Below are positions 9,301 to 18,082 of a stretch of 64,000 nt of DNA, in pieces (the stretch's first letter is position 1; every line of letters starts with the position of its first letter). The DNA is taken from NCBI RefSeq assembly GCF_017347605.1, contig NZ_AP024484.1:2556501-2620500 (forward strand), read 5' to 3'. Below the pieces are notes generated by a model. It saw only the letters and a program-made list of their open reading frames with translations, did not search any database and was not told the origin of the DNA. Both the position numbers and the translations under genes were made by a program. The DNA comes from Prevotella herbatica. Lineage in GTDB: Bacteria; Bacteroidota; Bacteroidia; Bacteroidales; Bacteroidaceae.

Positions 9301-10711
9301 AAGTACTGTTAGAATGATGAGACTTATTGAACAGTTGCTTGAATATAGAAAAATGCAAAGTAATAAACTTACACTTTCACTTGAACGTGTTGATGTTTCA
9401 AAAATGATAAAGGACATTTGTTCTATGTTTGCTGATAAAGCAAAATCAAATGATATACATTTTTCTTTTATTGATGACGAATCAAGTGTGCCATTTTATG
9501 TGGATAAAAGACATCTTGACAAAATAGTCTACAATCTATTGTCTAATGCCTTCAAGTATACACCTGAAGGGGGGAAAATAACAGTTAGGATAGTTTTTGA
9601 TGCTAACAATAAAAAGTTTTATTTAATTGTCGCTGACAACGGAACTGGTGTTCCAAAAGATAAACAGAATCGTATTTTTGATAGTTACATGTGTGGCAGC
9701 AAGAATAACGATAGTTTTGGAATAGGGCTTTGTCTGACAAAGAGTCTTGTAAGTATTAGTAAGGGAGATATTTCATATAAAGATAATGTTGGTGGAGGAT
9801 CTGTATTTACAGTTGAGTTGCCTACAGATAGCAGTATCTTTAATAAAAATGATTTTCAAAAATCAGGCAACGAATTTAAAGTTGCAACAGAGGTAAATAA
9901 CGTCAATGACGAATGTATGATAGATGCTGATAATGAATTTTTAGAAAAAATAAAACCATATAACACAAAAAAAATACTTATTGTTGAAGATAATGATGAT
10001 GTGAGAAACTTTATTATTGATATTCTTGGAAGATATTTTGAAGTAATATCTGAAAAAAATGGATCAGATGGATTTACAACAGCTAAGTCAACTGATGTTG
10101 ATTTAATAGTTAGTGATGTAATGATGCCTGGTAAAAATGGATTTGAACTGACCAAGAGATTAAAAAATGATTTTGAAACAAGCCATATTCCTATAATATT
10201 ACTTACTGCATTGGATGATGAAGATAGCCAGTTAGAGGGAAGTCAGTCAGGCGCTGATGCTTATGTTACAAAACCATTTAGTATGCGATTACTTCTTGGT
10301 AGAATATTTCAACTTCTTAATCAAAGAGAAAAATTGAAATTGAAATTCACAAACGATGTTTCTGTAGTAGATACTTCCTTGTGCTCAAGCGAACAGGATC
10401 AGAAGTTTATTAGAAGAATGGAAACAATTGTTGATAAGCAAATGGGAGATTTTCAGTTTTCTGTTGATAAATTATCTGACATGTTGAATGTAAGAAGAAC
10501 AACATTCTATAAAAAAGTACGCGGAATTACAGGATATACTCCCAATGAATATATTCGTGTAGTCAGACTTAAAAAAGCAGCAGAGATGTTGAGCGAAGGA
10601 ACTTATAACGTTTCTGAAATTTCATATAAAGTGGGATTTGATAATCCGTTTTATTTTAGTAAATGTTTTAAAGCACAGTTTGGAGTGTCACCTTCGCAAT
10701 ACAGAAAATAG
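6398..10711 (+). CDS. hybrid two-component system sensor/regulator (HTCS)
   Basis: One-protein sensor and regulator of 1,437 residues, the type that senses oligosaccharides in the periplasm and switches on the adjacent utilisation locus. After an N-terminal export signal (LFCGC) come repeated propeller motifs (from about residue 55, e.g. DGLPDNNVCDIYQD), a Y_Y_Y domain (about 790-870) and one membrane helix (about 880-900). The cytoplasmic part has a histidine kinase with ISHEFRTPLTLI (His931) and ATPase motifs, a receiver domain with the phospho-acceptor Asp1240 in VSDVMMPG, and a C-terminal AraC-type DNA-binding domain (about 1335-1437). All catalytic positions look intact. It is the likely activator of the pectin locus that follows; the exact ligand is unknown. 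Confidence 0.95.
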   Translation: MLSYILRKQTNLKNLLIYLFVLCLFCGCKEKTGELKHNFSTPKKNISFSLPLKVNTEKLTTNDGLPDNNVCDIYQDKRGFIWFCTLNGLSKYDGNRFVNFKKQDDEEISLIDNRVKSVKEDRNDHLWILTSAELYSCLDLKNDRFVDYSGNGDLYSHYRKILFANNNDVWLWGSSDGCRKCTYNGESFVSYKFDKKRIGSNIVNCLFELPKNKVLIATDKALYLYDHGKLLRIKNNCNFVKIIKKNGNIYLLSDYGNCYELLPNFRLKQKIKSSSASQLSSNSGNFFIGNEWIVFTKNGGYSFDLASFIKKRLSGDLDIPNGMVIKTKKNLYIYNKTGCLRFVHNGKVKALQLIPKKKACYIDYERFHVVEDTNGLVWISTYGNGLFVYDWRKNETQHFIAKVNTDSPIASNCLLNVMEDRSGGIWVSSEFSGISHLWKVSEKGKQFFPFSSDDAESSNSIKMIKTRNDGSVEVSTRNGWLLRYNSNMTKVEEKRHFEKNIYSLLENGKETFIGTKGGGLLVNSKQYIKYGNNGDYSDDDVYCMLKDRNDNLWFGSFGGGLDLGIKSSDGYTFRSFFSNITGLKEVRCMLEDSKGRILLGTSGGLIVFNPKNLISNDKKYICYNSKNSNLPSDEIKSIMQDSKGRIWFAVTGSGIAWCDDLGIKKQKFNILNVYDGLVNDKVQSIVEDRQGNLWIATEYGISRLHRDNMKFENFFFSSFVLGNVNSEKSSVCLNNGNILFGTNYGIVMINPKTVRCENKKYTVTCTGLRINGIDTSPKDINSPLSKTLAYIKKIELKYNQNNFAIDFSTLDFPEKNAVKYSYKLCGYDKEWSKPSSLAFASYKNLPSGTYSLYVKACDFSGVWGEVSTIVIKVKSPWYFMWWAIILYIIIITCIAYFLARMIVKMNKLRNVVKVEKEVAKYKMAFFTNISHEFRTPLTLIRASLDRLKMIVKNDASKDIGDSLKIMEKSTVRMMRLIEQLLEYRKMQSNKLTLSLERVDVSKMIKDICSMFADKAKSNDIHFSFIDDESSVPFYVDKRHLDKIVYNLLSNAFKYTPEGGKITVRIVFDANNKKFYLIVADNGTGVPKDKQNRIFDSYMCGSKNNDSFGIGLCLTKSLVSISKGDISYKDNVGGGSVFTVELPTDSSIFNKNDFQKSGNEFKVATEVNNVNDECMIDADNEFLEKIKPYNTKKILIVEDNDDVRNFIIDILGRYFEVISEKNGSDGFTTAKSTDVDLIVSDVMMPGKNGFELTKRLKNDFETSHIPIILLTALDDEDSQLEGSQSGADAYVTKPFSMRLLLGRIFQLLNQREKLKLKFTNDVSVVDTSLCSSEQDQKFIRRMETIVDKQMGDFQFSVDKLSDMLNVRRTTFYKKVRGITGYTPNEYIRVVRLKKAAEMLSEGTYNVSEISYKVGFDNPFYFSKCFKAQFGVSPSQYRK

Positions 10712-10741
10712 CTAGACTTCCTTTTGCAGGCTTCTGCCAAT

Positions 10742-10825
10742 AAGTTGTACATATCATGATTTTGATATTAAAGCGTTTGAATACTCTAATATTCTGAAAA
10801 TCAATGATATATACAACTTTTTTTT
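10742..10825 (+). terminator. long imperfect hairpin with T-run after the regulator gene
   Basis: Arms 10742-10769 and 10788-10818 pair over most of their length (AAGTTGTA..ATATCAT.GATTTT) and are followed by nine T residues. It separates the regulator from the locus it probably controls. Confidence 0.7.
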
Positions 10826-10935
10826 ATTGTTAATTCCTAGATTCCTTCATTCTATATCGAGGTTGCAAATATTTGCATTGTACGAAAATATATATAAATG
10901 AACTGTATTGTATGGCTCGATTTTAAATAAATTAA

Positions 10936-10943
10936 TACTTTTG
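10936..10943 (+). promoter_or_regulatory. -7 box of the pectin locus operon
   Basis: TACTTTTG matches TAnnTTTG and lies 54 bases ahead of the pectate lyase gene. No good -33 TTG is seen at 19 bases (the nearest is 25 bases away), as expected for a promoter that needs an activator such as the HTCS. Confidence 0.5.
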
Positions 10944-10997
10944 CACTCAGAACAGACGTTAAATAACTTTAATAACTTAATAACTTAAAAACTTGAT

Positions 10998-12560
10998 ATG
11001 ATGATAAAACGTTTCAAAAAAATTATCGCATTACTATCGATTTCATATTGTGTAATATGCGCACAAGCTTCTTGTGTGGATAAGAATTATGAAAACGACT
11101 TAAATCCAAAACTTCCAACGACTAATGCTGAAAATAGTAATTTTGGTGACCAAGGTTCAGAAGCCGGTAATGCGACTGGTTTCCCTTTATTTGATGATGG
11201 TATATTGTCTTTTCCTGGAGCTGAAGGCTATGGTAAAAATGTCACAGGTGCAAGAAGTGGAGAAGGTACGGAAATATATCATGTTACTAATTTGAATGAC
11301 ACTGGTACTGGTTCTTTTAGAGATGCTGTTAGTAAACCATGGCGTATAATAGTATTTGATGTGTCGGGAATTATCAAGTGCGGCAATTCACCTATTATAT
11401 TACAAAGCAATCAGACAATTCTCGGACAGACAGCGCCTGGTAAAGGTGTAGTTCTTTATGGTGGTAGAGTATCTGCGTCTGGCGCAAAAAATCTTATTGT
11501 ACGTTATTTGCGAATGCGTATGGGTGCTGGTTATTCTGGAGATAAAGATGCTTGTGGTGTGGCAAATGGAACAGATATGATTTTTGACCATTGTTCTATC
11601 ACTTGGGGTAAAGATGAAAACTTCTCTATTAATGCCGATAATAAGGGTTCTCGACCAAAAAATATCACTATACAAAATTCAATAATAGGACAGGGATTGC
11701 AAAATCATTCTTGCGGAGGTCTTATTCAAACTGATATAGATGAGGGTATAACGATCTTTCGAAATCTTTATATAGATAATAAAACACGAAATCCAAAAGT
11801 TAAGGGATTGAACCAATTTGTTAATAATGTGGTATATAATTGGGGAAGTGGAGCTGCTTACAATATGGGTGGAGAATCAAGTGGAAGATCAGAAACGGCT
11901 ATAGAAAATAATTACTTTATAAAAGGTCCATGTAACAACTGGCAAAATGTGGCACAACCTGATGGCAGCATTATGACAGAGAATGTGGCTATGAGCCCGG
12001 CAAAACCTTTCCTGGGCGGTAATGGAGACTTCCGTAGCTATTGTGTGGGAAATTTTTATGACTCAGATAAAGATGGCGCTTTGAATGGTGTTGAAATTAC
12101 TCAAGAAAATTGGAATCAATATTGTAGTGGCACACCTACATTTCTGTCGACACGTTCTGAATTGCATCCGATTATAAAAAATCAAAAGAGTGCTTCTGAA
12201 GCTTATGATTGGATTGTGAAAAAAGTTGGTGCATCTCTTCCTGTACGTGATGAGGTGGATAATTTTCTTATAGATGAACTTACATCATTGGGTTCAAAAG
12301 GTACAATAATTCAAGATGAACGTATGACAACTCAGTTTGTTTTAGGTGGTCCAGGTAAAATCAATAGTGCAGAAAAACAATTGGATACTGATAATGATGG
12401 TATGCCTGATGCTTTTGAAGATGCGTGGGGATTAGATAAGAATAATCCTAATGATGCTTTGCTTAAAGCTAGAAATGGTTATTTGAATATTGAAAATTAT
12501 GCTCTTTCCTTAGAGTTCCCTGAAGAATATCAATATGAATTAAACAAGTTAAAACAATAA
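10998..12560 (+). CDS. secreted polysaccharide lyase family 1 (pectate lyase-like) lipoprotein
   Basis: Surface or periplasmic lyase, predicted to cleave homogalacturonan by beta-elimination. The signal peptide ends at QASC (Cys25), so it is probably lipid-anchored. The beta-helix begins with FPGAEGYGKNVTGARSG and FRDAVSKPWRIIVFDVSG, typical of Bacteroidota PL1 enzymes. MIFDHCSITWGKDEN corresponds to the vWiDHc calcium-site region, and TRNPKVKG holds the arginine expected for catalysis. Near the C-terminus DTDNDGMPDAFEDAWGLD forms a calcium-binding, dockerin/thrombospondin-3-like loop. It is the first gene of an eight-gene co-directional run and the only clear carbohydrate enzyme in it. Confidence 0.9.
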   Translation: MMIKRFKKIIALLSISYCVICAQASCVDKNYENDLNPKLPTTNAENSNFGDQGSEAGNATGFPLFDDGILSFPGAEGYGKNVTGARSGEGTEIYHVTNLNDTGTGSFRDAVSKPWRIIVFDVSGIIKCGNSPIILQSNQTILGQTAPGKGVVLYGGRVSASGAKNLIVRYLRMRMGAGYSGDKDACGVANGTDMIFDHCSITWGKDENFSINADNKGSRPKNITIQNSIIGQGLQNHSCGGLIQTDIDEGITIFRNLYIDNKTRNPKVKGLNQFVNNVVYNWGSGAAYNMGGESSGRSETAIENNYFIKGPCNNWQNVAQPDGSIMTENVAMSPAKPFLGGNGDFRSYCVGNFYDSDKDGALNGVEITQENWNQYCSGTPTFLSTRSELHPIIKNQKSASEAYDWIVKKVGASLPVRDEVDNFLIDELTSLGSKGTIIQDERMTTQFVLGGPGKINSAEKQLDTDNDGMPDAFEDAWGLDKNNPNDALLKARNGYLNIENYALSLEFPEEYQYELNKLKQ

Positions 12561-12570
12561 TATTTAAAAG

Positions 12571-14793
12571 ATGAAGAACATAATGATTAAATCGGTATTA
12601 CTATTTGTTTTATCGATATCTCTGTTTGTATGCTCATGTTCTGACAAAATGGGTGATTATTATGATGCACCTAGTTGGTTTCAAGGAAGTGCATGGAAAA
12701 TTTTGGAAGCAAAGGGTGATTACTCTATTTTCCTTAAAGGAGCAGAATTAGCAGGTTATAAACCAATCATGAATGGAAATAGCATTCTCACTATCATGGC
12801 CCCTGATGATAAAGCTTTTTCAGAATATTTATCTAAACATGGGTATTCAGATATTAGTGAAGTGAACACTTCTGAACTACAGAAGTTAATAGGTTTCCAC
12901 TTATTGTATTATTCTTATAATAAGGACAAACTTGTTAATTTCCGTCCAGAAGGAGATTTGGCTACAGATGAAGAGAAAGAGAAAAATGCCGGTATGTATT
13001 ATAAATTCCGTACTCGTAGCAGCAATACACCTACTGTAGAAATTGAAGCTTCAACAGGACGTCGTCGCACAGTGTATCATTTAGATCGTTTTATTCCTGT
13101 ATTCTCATCAAGATTTTTCCAGACTAAGACATTGGATGCTGCATCTAACTATAACTATTTCTATCCTAATACCATTTGGAAAGGTGATGAAGGATTCAAT
13201 GTGTCAAATGCTGCTGTAAATGAATATGGAATTCTTGCTGATAATGGATATATCTATACTGTAGATCAAGTGCTGGAACCCCTTGAAACTATCTACACCA
13301 AGATGAAAACAAATGGTAACTATTCAATTTTCTCTAATCTATATGATCAAAACACATCATACGTGTATGATGCAACTTTATCAAAAGATTATGGAACATC
13401 TCTAGGTGCAGATTCTTTGTTTATTCATACTCATGGATCAGATTTACCTGCAATTGCTGTCGAATGGTATTCTACGAAATATGCTGATGTGGCTGATAAT
13501 GCTTCAAAGGCATATAGTGTATTTGCACCATCGGATGATGCGATGAATAAATTCTTTGATGATTATTGGGAACAAGGTGGATATGAATCATTAAGCGATG
13601 TAGATGCGTTGGCAATGAAATATCTATTGAAACAGTTTGTATATCCTGACGGTATTGTGTTCCCTGAAGAGATTAAGAGTGGAAAAGTAAAAAATGTGTA
13701 TGATATGAATTTCAACTTTGATCCAGATAAAGTTACAGACAAATCTATGTGTGTGAATGGTGTATTCTATGGACTAAATACTATAGACACCCCCTTGTTG
13801 TTTGGCTCTGTTGTGGGACCAGCTTTCCGTAATAAAAATAATAATTATTACCTATATATGCTCGCTGGTGCAGGACTTATTGTCTCTTACTCTTCACAAG
13901 ATACTAAATATGTGTTGCTTATGCCTTCTAATGAAATAATACAATCAGAAGGCATTTCTTTGCGTACATACGCAGATGGCAGTAGACTGCAACAGGAAAC
14001 AGAAGATGGCTTGGCTGATGTATCTACATCTGTGATGAGGGATGTCGTAAATTTACATACCGTTACCGGAGTGCAGAGTTTAAAAGAAACAGGAACGCAG
14101 ATACTTGCCACACAAATGGGTTTCAACTATCTTTTTGTAAAAGATGGTAATATTACTACTAGTGCAGCATATACTCAACTTTTAGAGCCGGATAATAATG
14201 TGAATCCTTTTGTTTCTTTTTCTGAAATAAAGAATGGTAATGCCAGTTGGAATAATGGAAAAACATACAGCTATGGTGGTGACAAACTATTCAAAGCAGA
14301 GGATGGTGATGGATTGAAACATCGATTAGCCGTATGTAATGATTCTCGTTACGTTTATTATCAATTTGCCAAATTGTTGCAAAAATCCGGGATGGTAACA
14401 TCAAATGATGCTATTCTAGATTTAATTGGTACATCACATTTTATTAGTTTCATTCCTACAAATCAGGCAATCTCTGATGCTATTTCTGCCGGAAAAATTC
14501 CAGGAATGAATTCTTCTGGTACAGTAACGAGTGCATCTCAACTTAGACAATATCTGTTGAATTATATAATACGTGATAAAGAAAATGCAATTGTAGCATA
14601 TCCTTATCCTGGTTCTGATATGAAGAGTGCTACATATATTTCTGCGAATGGTAATCCTTTAATATATACAGATAATGGAAGTTCTATTACAATAAATATT
14701 AATGGTGAAAGTGCTAATGTTGTGTCAACATACAACTATTTCCCATTTGCCTTTAATGACGGATGTTTCCAGTTAATAAATACTGTATTATGA
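12571..14793 (+). CDS. fasciclin (FAS1) multi-domain lipoprotein
   Basis: Lipoprotein of 740 residues; the signal ends in FVCSC with the anchor at Cys23. Four FAS1-like units can be traced by the recurring pattern of a YSIF-type helix, an 'APxDxAF' strand and a late leucine-rich H-box: around residues 50-220, 245-380, 425-530 and 590-735 (for example LTIMAPDDKAFSEYL and YSVFAPSDDAMNKFF). FAS1 domains bind proteins or glycans at cell surfaces. Position between the lyase and SusC, 10 and 23 bases away, points to a surface glycan-binding or assembly role in this locus, which is inference. Confidence 0.85.
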   Translation: MKNIMIKSVLLFVLSISLFVCSCSDKMGDYYDAPSWFQGSAWKILEAKGDYSIFLKGAELAGYKPIMNGNSILTIMAPDDKAFSEYLSKHGYSDISEVNTSELQKLIGFHLLYYSYNKDKLVNFRPEGDLATDEEKEKNAGMYYKFRTRSSNTPTVEIEASTGRRRTVYHLDRFIPVFSSRFFQTKTLDAASNYNYFYPNTIWKGDEGFNVSNAAVNEYGILADNGYIYTVDQVLEPLETIYTKMKTNGNYSIFSNLYDQNTSYVYDATLSKDYGTSLGADSLFIHTHGSDLPAIAVEWYSTKYADVADNASKAYSVFAPSDDAMNKFFDDYWEQGGYESLSDVDALAMKYLLKQFVYPDGIVFPEEIKSGKVKNVYDMNFNFDPDKVTDKSMCVNGVFYGLNTIDTPLLFGSVVGPAFRNKNNNYYLYMLAGAGLIVSYSSQDTKYVLLMPSNEIIQSEGISLRTYADGSRLQQETEDGLADVSTSVMRDVVNLHTVTGVQSLKETGTQILATQMGFNYLFVKDGNITTSAAYTQLLEPDNNVNPFVSFSEIKNGNASWNNGKTYSYGGDKLFKAEDGDGLKHRLAVCNDSRYVYYQFAKLLQKSGMVTSNDAILDLIGTSHFISFIPTNQAISDAISAGKIPGMNSSGTVTSASQLRQYLLNYIIRDKENAIVAYPYPGSDMKSATYISANGNPLIYTDNGSSITININGESANVVSTYNYFPFAFNDGCFQLINTVL

Positions 14794-14816
14794 TTTAACC
14801 AGAATTAAATATAAAT

Positions 14817-17800
14817 ATGAAATTAATTAAATATATGCTTTTGTCAGCGTTGCTTCTGTTGGGAACAGAAGATATATTCGCTCAGGCACAGGTGATAACC
14901 GGTAAAGTTACGGAATTAGTAGGTACTGCTTCTGAACCTATAATTGGTGCGAATGTGAATGTCGTGAACTCTCAAAACCGTTCTGTTGCTGGTGCCGTAA
15001 CTGATATTGATGGTAATTATTATTTACAAATACCAGAAAAAGAGAATAAACTTACGTTGGTATTCTCTTATATTAGTATGAAAACTAAACGTGTAAAATA
15101 TGTGGCCCAAAAAGTACTTGACATAACTCTTGAATCTGATACTAAAACTTTGAATGAGGTTTCTGTTACAGCTCATCGTATAGACCGTAATAATATGGGT
15201 ATAGGACATAAAGAAAATGTATCTGCTACTCAAAAAATTATGATGGAAGACCTTATTGCTACATCTCCAGTTTCTTCGCTTGAAGATGCATTGCAGGGGC
15301 AATTGAGTGGTGTAGATATTGCATTGGGAGGTGACCCAGGAACGCGTAGTTCTATACGCATTCGTGGTACTAGTACATTGAATGGTTCTGCAGATCCATT
15401 AATAGTAATTGATGGTGTTCCATATACTCAATCTTTGGATGCAGATTTTGATTTCTCTAATGCTAACGAGGAAGACCTTGGTGCTTTGTTAAATATTGCT
15501 CCTACAGATATTGAGTCTGTTGAGGTTTTGAAAGATGCAGCCGCAACCGCTATTTGGGGTACAAAGGGCGCTAATGGTGTGCTTTCAATAACTACAAAGA
15601 AAGGTTCTACAGGAAAGACCACATTCTCCTTCTCTTCTAAGTTTACATGTAAATTTGAGCCAAACAATATCCCAATGTTGGATGGTTCTCAATATATAGC
15701 TATGGTTCAGGATGCTTTGTGGAATAGTGCGAATTATATAGGTCTTAATGCAGATACTTATTTAAAATATTTGTATGATACACCCGAAATAAATTATTCT
15801 CCAAATTGGACTTATTTTAATGAGTATAATGTCAATACCAATTGGTTGGATGAAATACGTAGAAATACTTTTACTTCTGATAACAACTTTTCTATGAGTG
15901 GAGGTGGTGAAAAGGCTACTTATCGTTTAGCTTTGGGTTATCTTAATGAAGGCGGTACAACTGTAGGTACAGGTCTGAAGCGTTTTAATTCAGCTTTACG
16001 TGTAGATTATAAATTCTCAGATAAACTTAAGTTTGGTGCTGATTTCTATTTTACGCAGACTGATAAAGAATCAAATTGGACATCAGACGATTCTAATGTT
16101 CGTTCTGAGGCGTTGAAAAAAATGCCAAACAAATCACCTTATTATATAAGTGAGAATGGAGAACGTACATCTCAATATTTCTCATATCAGACAAAAGACT
16201 GGGAAGGTGCATTTAATGGTAGTAGTAATTATAACCCTGTAGCAATGGCTAACGAAAGTTCAAACAATATAACTTCTCGTGATGCAAGAGCTAATTTCCG
16301 TGTAGATTATAAAATATTACCTTGTCTTTCTTACTCAGCCTATGCTTCTCTCAAAATGTCTTCTTCTAACAACGATAAGTTCTTGCCACAAGTGGCTACG
16401 GGGGTAGCATGGACAAATATATATGCAAATCAAAGTACAGTTTCTTCTTCTGAAAGTTTGACTTTGCAGACAGAAAATAAACTAATTTTCAATAAAAATT
16501 GGAATGACAAACATGCTTTAATTGCAACAGGAGTATTTCGTACAACCCAGGCTACAAGTTCAAGCAAATCAAGTGTGGCTTACGGAAATGCTTCTTCCGG
16601 ATTATCAGATCCTGTTATTGGAAATACAGTAAGCAGTATGAAGTCAGGAGAATCTGAAGCTCGAAGTATATCGGGTACAGCTTTATTGAATTATACGTTG
16701 CTAAACCGTTATGTATTTCATTCCTCTGTTACAATGGATGCAAATTCTGCTATGGGTAAATCTGAAAGACTAGGTGTATTCCCTACAGCAGGTATATCTT
16801 GGAATATGCAGAATGAACGATTCATGAAAAAGTTAGAAGACTATGTTGATGAGGTGAAGTTGCGTTTCAGTATAGGACAAAGTGGTAACGCTCCCTCAGG
16901 TACAGCAGCTTATTATGGTGCATATAGTTCTCTAGGTGAGTATATGGGAATGTCTGCTATTTATCCGAGTAGAATGCAATTGAATAAATTGAAATGGGAA
17001 ACATCTACAGAATACAATTTTGGTACAGATTTGAGTTTTTTAAGTGGAAGGCTTAAATTTACATTTGAATGGTATAACAAGTATGTGAAAGATTTGTTGC
17101 AGAGAAATCAATCTATGCCTTCTGCCACAGGATATAGTACTATTAAATGGTATAATTCTGGTAAGATGGAAAATAGAGGTTGGGAAGCTCGTGTTGATGG
17201 TGTTATAGTTGATAAAAAGGATTGGCGTGTCAGTTCTTATTTTAACTTGAGCCGTAATACCAATGAAATTACAGAATTGCCGGAAACAATGAACCCTGAA
17301 CCATATATATTTAAAAATGGAGAATATGCCATACGTATAGAAGAAGGACGTCCTTTTGGTTCTTTCTATGGATATCGTTATAAAGGTGTATATCAAAATA
17401 AGAATGCCACATACGCTCGAGATAAAGATGGTAGTGTGATGAATGATGTGAAAGGTAATCCTGTTGTTATGAAAAATGGTTCCAAGCAAGTTTGTCCTGG
17501 TGATGCTATTTACGAGGATATTAATCATGATGGAGTCATTAATGAATATGATATTGTTTACCTAGGAAACTGTAATCCTATTTTAACAGGAGGTTTTGGT
17601 TTCAATGTTAGATATAAGAAACTAACTCTTACAGCATCGTTCTATGGACGTTTTGGTCAAAAAATTATCAATCAGACTCGTATGAATAACGAAGCTATGT
17701 ATAATGATGATAATCAGAGTACGGCAACACTTAGACGTTGGAGAAATGAGGGCGATGTTACAGATATCCCGCGTGCATTGTTCCATGAAGGATATAATTA

Positions 17801-18071
17801 TTTGGGGTCTGACCGGTTTGTGGAGGACGCATCTTATCTGCGACTTAAAACACTGTCGCTTAATTATGCTTTACCACGAAATATAACTAAGAAATTGGGT
17901 ATCAGTAATCTTAGTGTTTTCATTACGGGGTACGACTTGTTTACTTGGACTAACTATACAGGTCAAGATCCAGAGGTGTCACTCCCAACATCAGCTTCTA
18001 AACTATCCAAAGACAATGCGAGCACTCCTTGTTCTCGTCGTTTCTCTTGTGGCTTTAATTTGAACTTTTAA
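14817..18071 (+). CDS. SusC/RagA family TonB-dependent outer-membrane transporter (first of locus)
   Basis: TonB-dependent porin of 1,084 residues that imports oligosaccharides with its SusD partner. After the signal peptide (about 1-22) comes a carboxypeptidase-regulatory-like beta domain (about 28-108), then the plug (about 130-260) with the RagA signature IRIRGTSTLNGSADPLIVID followed by GVPY, and the plug end LKDAAATAIWGTKGANGVL. The remainder is the 22-strand barrel, ending in the aromatic terminus NLNF needed for outer-membrane insertion. The partner SusD gene starts 11 bases downstream. The predicted cargo is a pectin-derived oligosaccharide, given the adjacent lyase. Confidence 0.95.
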   Translation: MKLIKYMLLSALLLLGTEDIFAQAQVITGKVTELVGTASEPIIGANVNVVNSQNRSVAGAVTDIDGNYYLQIPEKENKLTLVFSYISMKTKRVKYVAQKVLDITLESDTKTLNEVSVTAHRIDRNNMGIGHKENVSATQKIMMEDLIATSPVSSLEDALQGQLSGVDIALGGDPGTRSSIRIRGTSTLNGSADPLIVIDGVPYTQSLDADFDFSNANEEDLGALLNIAPTDIESVEVLKDAAATAIWGTKGANGVLSITTKKGSTGKTTFSFSSKFTCKFEPNNIPMLDGSQYIAMVQDALWNSANYIGLNADTYLKYLYDTPEINYSPNWTYFNEYNVNTNWLDEIRRNTFTSDNNFSMSGGGEKATYRLALGYLNEGGTTVGTGLKRFNSALRVDYKFSDKLKFGADFYFTQTDKESNWTSDDSNVRSEALKKMPNKSPYYISENGERTSQYFSYQTKDWEGAFNGSSNYNPVAMANESSNNITSRDARANFRVDYKILPCLSYSAYASLKMSSSNNDKFLPQVATGVAWTNIYANQSTVSSSESLTLQTENKLIFNKNWNDKHALIATGVFRTTQATSSSKSSVAYGNASSGLSDPVIGNTVSSMKSGESEARSISGTALLNYTLLNRYVFHSSVTMDANSAMGKSERLGVFPTAGISWNMQNERFMKKLEDYVDEVKLRFSIGQSGNAPSGTAAYYGAYSSLGEYMGMSAIYPSRMQLNKLKWETSTEYNFGTDLSFLSGRLKFTFEWYNKYVKDLLQRNQSMPSATGYSTIKWYNSGKMENRGWEARVDGVIVDKKDWRVSSYFNLSRNTNEITELPETMNPEPYIFKNGEYAIRIEEGRPFGSFYGYRYKGVYQNKNATYARDKDGSVMNDVKGNPVVMKNGSKQVCPGDAIYEDINHDGVINEYDIVYLGNCNPILTGGFGFNVRYKKLTLTASFYGRFGQKIINQTRMNNEAMYNDDNQSTATLRRWRNEGDVTDIPRALFHEGYNYLGSDRFVEDASYLRLKTLSLNYALPRNITKKLGISNLSVFITGYDLFTWTNYTGQDPEVSLPTSASKLSKDNASTPCSRRFSCGFNLNF

Positions 18072-18082
18072 CTAATAACGAT

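Noticed and set aside
17040-17528. 162-codon open frame on the minus strand
   Set aside because: Lies wholly antisense to the first SusC gene, has low-complexity Ile/Thr/Phe composition and no recognisable motif; a shadow of the coding strand.
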